Shown here: piece by piece, positions 4,422-6,283 of the stretch
Layout of the letters: each line of letters begins with the position of its first letter
Position numbering within the stretch: the first letter of the stretch is position 1
Assembly: GCA_016780525.1 (NCBI GenBank)
Contig: JADHLR010000094.1
Location: 1 to 6,283, forward strand
Origin: Candidatus Puniceispirillum sp.
GTDB taxonomy: Bacteria; Pseudomonadota; Alphaproteobacteria; Puniceispirillales; Puniceispirillaceae
DNA length: 6,283 nt
Reading direction: 5' to 3'
Translations under genes and position numbers: made by a program
The notes under the pieces: model-generated
Databases searched by the model: none
Seen by the model: the letters and a program-made list of their open reading frames with translations, nothing else
Told to the model about the DNA's origin: nothing

Positions 4422-5606
4422 ATGGAACAGCATAACGCAACAGCCATTGGCCGCGCACCAATGCCGGGAAAACCGCGCCATGCCATGCATGGGCTGGCCA
4501 TTTTGCTGCCTGCGATCCTTGCCGGTTTCGCTATGACCACGACAAATTCGGAACTCGGCGATATCATTTTTGCCGCTATTGCCGACGCTTATATTCAGGT
4601 CAGCACCTTTGTCGCTGGCACATTCTTCATTTTTTACGGCATTGAAAAATTCCTCAAAATCGATGCAACAGCGGCATTGCGACGCGACACCATCTGGCAG
4701 GTTCCGATGGCCGCGGCACTCGGCGCATTGCCGGGCTGTGGTGGTGCCATCATCGTTGTGACGCAATATGTCACCGGGCGGCTGAGTTTCGGCAGCGTTG
4801 TCGCAGTTTTGACAGCGACCATGGGTGACGCCGCATTTTTGCTGATCGCGCAGGAGCCACTCACTGGTCTGGCGATCATCGTCATGGGGTTTGTCGTTGG
4901 CACCATCAGTGGATGGGTCATCAACGGCATTCATGGTGGTGACTTTCTGCGCGGCGCGGTGCGACCAGCCGATGCCCATAGTGACCAAAATGAGGATGCG
5001 AGCACGCCATGGATCGATCGTTTGTGGATGCTGATCATGATGCCGGGTTTGGTGCTAGCAGTTCTGGTGGCGTTTCAGATTGATGTCGACAAATTGTTTG
5101 CCAGCCATTTATTTGACCGGCCGGCAACATTTCTGGGCGTGGTTGGCGGAACACTGGCGCTGACCATGCGGCTGGCCCCAAGATTTGGCGTTTCGGGTGA
5201 CCCGGCATTTACCGACAGCGGCACGATCATTCGGCGCACCATTGCCGACACAAATTTTGTCACCACATGGGTCATTGCCGCTTTTTTAATATTTGAGCTA
5301 TCGGTCTATATATTTGGGCTGGATCTGAAAAACCTGTTTACCGGCGTGGTGCTATATACGCCAATAATCGCCATTTTAATCGGCTTTCTGCCCGGCTGTG
5401 GCCCACAGGTTTTGGTAACCACCATGTATTTATCAGGCATCATCCCACTTTCGGCACAAATTGGCAATGCACTGAGCAATGATGGCGATGCGCTGTTCCC
5501 GGCGATTGCCATTGCGCCAAAGGTGGCGGTGGTGGCAACACTCTATTCAGCCGTACCAGCGGTGCTGATTTCCTATGGCTGGCTGTTTCTTGTCGAGCTG
5601 AGCTAA
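4422..5606 (+). CDS. ArsP_2/DUF2899-family membrane transporter (putative manganese or heavy-metal transporter)
   Basis: The 394-residue polytopic inner-membrane protein has about ten hydrophobic segments, split by a polar loop (183-197, HSDQNEDASTP). Its two halves each carry a LPGCG motif (103-107 and 323-327) followed, 28 residues on, by GDAxF (135-139 and 355-359). This matches the putative 10-TM heavy-metal exporter family ArsP_2, often annotated as putative manganese transporter. Substrate and direction cannot be read from the sequence; the paired Cys residues inside predicted membrane hairpins would suit a soft or transition metal. Start: a stop at 4410-4412 limits the frame, and the first ATG is 4422. 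No ribosome binding site precedes it, and a promoter may end just there, so translation may be leaderless. Later ATGs at codons 14 and 22 also lack ribosome binding sites. It diverges from the TPK gene and converges on the HlyD remnant. Confidence 0.8.
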   Translation: MEQHNATAIGRAPMPGKPRHAMHGLAILLPAILAGFAMTTTNSELGDIIFAAIADAYIQVSTFVAGTFFIFYGIEKFLKIDATAALRRDTIWQVPMAAALGALPGCGGAIIVVTQYVTGRLSFGSVVAVLTATMGDAAFLLIAQEPLTGLAIIVMGFVVGTISGWVINGIHGGDFLRGAVRPADAHSDQNEDASTPWIDRLWMLIMMPGLVLAVLVAFQIDVDKLFASHLFDRPATFLGVVGGTLALTMRLAPRFGVSGDPAFTDSGTIIRRTIADTNFVTTWVIAAFLIFELSVYIFGLDLKNLFTGVVLYTPIIAILIGFLPGCGPQVLVTTMYLSGIIPLSAQIGNALSNDGDALFPAIAIAPKVAVVATLYSAVPAVLISYGWLFLVELS

Positions 5607-5613
5607 CGCCGGA

Positions 5614-5958
5614 TTATTTTTCCCGAAACGCTGACTTCCATGATTTCTCGATAGGCGTGATTATGTAATTCATCACCGTCCGTTTATCGCCCAGAATATC
5701 GACGGTCAGCGGCATGCCAGCGGTGATTTCCGGCGTTACACCCGATTTTGTCAGCACCACTTCGGGGATTTCGATAATGGTTTCATAATAAGGCATCTGG
5801 TTTTCAAGCTGGGTGGTGTTATTGGCAACACGCTGCAAAACCCCCATCAACACACCATAGCGTGACGGGTCATACGCCGAAACAGACAGCCGTGCAATTT
5901 GCCCGGGACGAACCGAGGCCACATGTTGTGGCAACACCTGGGCCCGCGCCCGCAACTT
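5614..5958 (-). pseudogene. C-terminal remnant of an HlyD-type type I secretion adaptor
   Basis: The frame encodes about 113 residues matching the C-terminal beta-barrel and end of HlyD-type periplasmic adaptor proteins, which link the inner-membrane ABC exporter to the outer-membrane channel. Signatures are VRPGQ (15-19 counted from the TTG codon at 5955), SAYDPSRYG (26-34), the AGM turn (79-81) and the final ILGDKRTVMNYIITPI strand and helix (87-102). Full-length proteins are usually 390-480 residues and have an N-terminal membrane helix and a long coiled coil, all absent. Upstream of codon 5955 the frame soon meets a TAA (near 5991), and none of the three frames continues the family. There is no ATG and no ribosome binding site. 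It is therefore called a 5'-truncated remnant. It ends 7 bases from the stop of the convergent transporter gene. Confidence 0.75.
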
Positions 5959-5964
5959 TGGCCA

Positions 5965-5978
5965 GGCAGTGAACTGCC
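5965..5978. repeat. 14-bp palindrome next to the HlyD break
   Basis: GGCAGT-GA-ACTGCC has 6-bp arms and a 2-base centre. It lies about 7-20 bases upstream of the point where HlyD similarity ends. A second, perfect 8-bp palindrome ATTCGAAT follows at 5982-5989. The position suggests a recombination or deletion junction, but nothing here matches a site that I can name. Confidence 0.4.
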
Positions 5979-6083
5979 GCGATTCGAATTACCAGCAGGG
6001 CGCCACCGTGAAGAGCTTGCCGAACGCGCTGTCACTGCGTAGGCTGACTCTTCTTTACCATAATCGCGCGCCATAGCTGTCTG
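5979..6083. other. Unassigned sequence between the HlyD remnant and trmL
   Basis: No gene is supported. A minus-strand frame with an ATG at 6074 (MARDYGKEESAYAV) looks protein-like at first. It then turns into low-complexity residues, overlaps the HlyD remnant in another frame, and has no clear ribosome binding site. No tRNA-like fold was found. The promoter of trmL should lie here, but no good -10/-35 pair was seen. Confidence 0.35.
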
Positions 6084-6283
6084 ATGTTTCATATTATTTT
6101 GTTCGCACCACAAATCCCGCCCAATACCGGCAATATCATCCGGATGTCGGCAAATACCGGCGCGACATTGCATCTGATTGAGCCGTTGGGCTTTCGTCTC
6201 GATGAAAAATCATGCCGCCGCGCCGGGCTTGACTATCATGCGCTGGCTGATCTGCATCTGCATAAAAATCTGGATGATTGTAT
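6084..6283 (+). CDS. trmL: TrmL, tRNA (cytidine(34)-2'-O)-methyltransferase, N-terminal part
   Basis: The frame from ATG 6084 runs open to the window edge (66 codons plus two bases). It matches the N-terminus of TrmL (YibK), a SPOUT-class enzyme that uses S-adenosylmethionine to methylate the ribose of the wobble nucleotide in certain leucine tRNAs. Visible family signatures are FAPQIPPNTGNIIR (7-20), SANTGATLHLIEPLGF (22-37) and CRRAGLDYH (44-52). TrmL is usually about 150-160 residues, so roughly the first 40 percent is present; the C-terminal knot that binds the cofactor lies outside. The ATG is placed as expected for the family, just ahead of the first beta strand, although the ribosome binding site is weak. 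The neighbouring HlyD remnant is divergent and unrelated in function. Confidence 0.93.
   Translation, partial: MFHIILFAPQIPPNTGNIIRMSANTGATLHLIEPLGFRLDEKSCRRAGLDYHALADLHLHKNLDDC

Noticed and set aside
5965..6010. tRNA or tmRNA 3' end suggested by GATTCGAATTACC near a GCGCCACC
   Set aside because: The flanks of TTCGAAT do not pair as a T-arm, and no acceptor or anticodon stem can be drawn on either strand.
5847..6173. Minus-strand 108-residue frame with MARDYGKEESAYAV
   Set aside because: It overlaps the HlyD remnant and trmL in other frames, and most of it is Arg/Ser/Cys-rich shadow sequence with no recognised domain.

Overview
The window reads as chromosomal DNA from a Gram-negative bacterium, most likely a marine-type alphaproteobacterium with moderate GC. 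This is inference from protein style and gene content: a lone BioY, a bacterial thiamine pyrophosphokinase, an HlyD-type adaptor remnant and a TrmL gene. No rRNA, tRNA, CRISPR array, transposase or integrase is visible. Genes are mostly single or in pairs, separated by intergenic stretches of 200-330 bases.

Layout from left to right. The first 35 bases look like the start of a minus-strand gene that leaves the window. Divergent from it is a small carboxymuconolactone-decarboxylase-family protein (262-636), followed by a stem-loop. Next is a secreted protein (926-2080) with a signal peptide, a Ser/Gly-rich linker and three tandem Ig-like repeats, closed by a clear intrinsic terminator. After a gene-poor stretch with a 13-bp tandem duplication and a 14-bp palindrome comes an orphan 97-residue acidic protein (2408-2701).

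A convergent minus-strand pair follows: a thiamine pyrophosphokinase (3511-4203) and then the biotin transporter BioY (2817-3440), ending at an intrinsic terminator. Both serve vitamin salvage and are probably co-transcribed. The roughly 140-base leader ahead of the kinase gene holds three exact-period 18-bp direct repeats that abut the ribosome binding site.

Divergent from that pair is a membrane transporter of the ArsP_2/DUF2899 family (4422-5606), often annotated as a putative manganese transporter. It shows a striking internal duplication, and its gene may be read from a leaderless transcript. Seven bases downstream lies the C-terminal third of an HlyD-type type I secretion adaptor (5614-5958, minus). 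Its upstream part is missing, so it is called a gene remnant. The window ends inside trmL (6084 onward, plus), encoding a tRNA wobble 2'-O-methyltransferase.

I found no clear novel multi-gene defence or mobile system. The most noteworthy signals are regulatory (the repeat-bearing thiamine leader and the TTAG/CTAA half-sites in the transporter promoter) and the decayed secretion or adhesin pieces.
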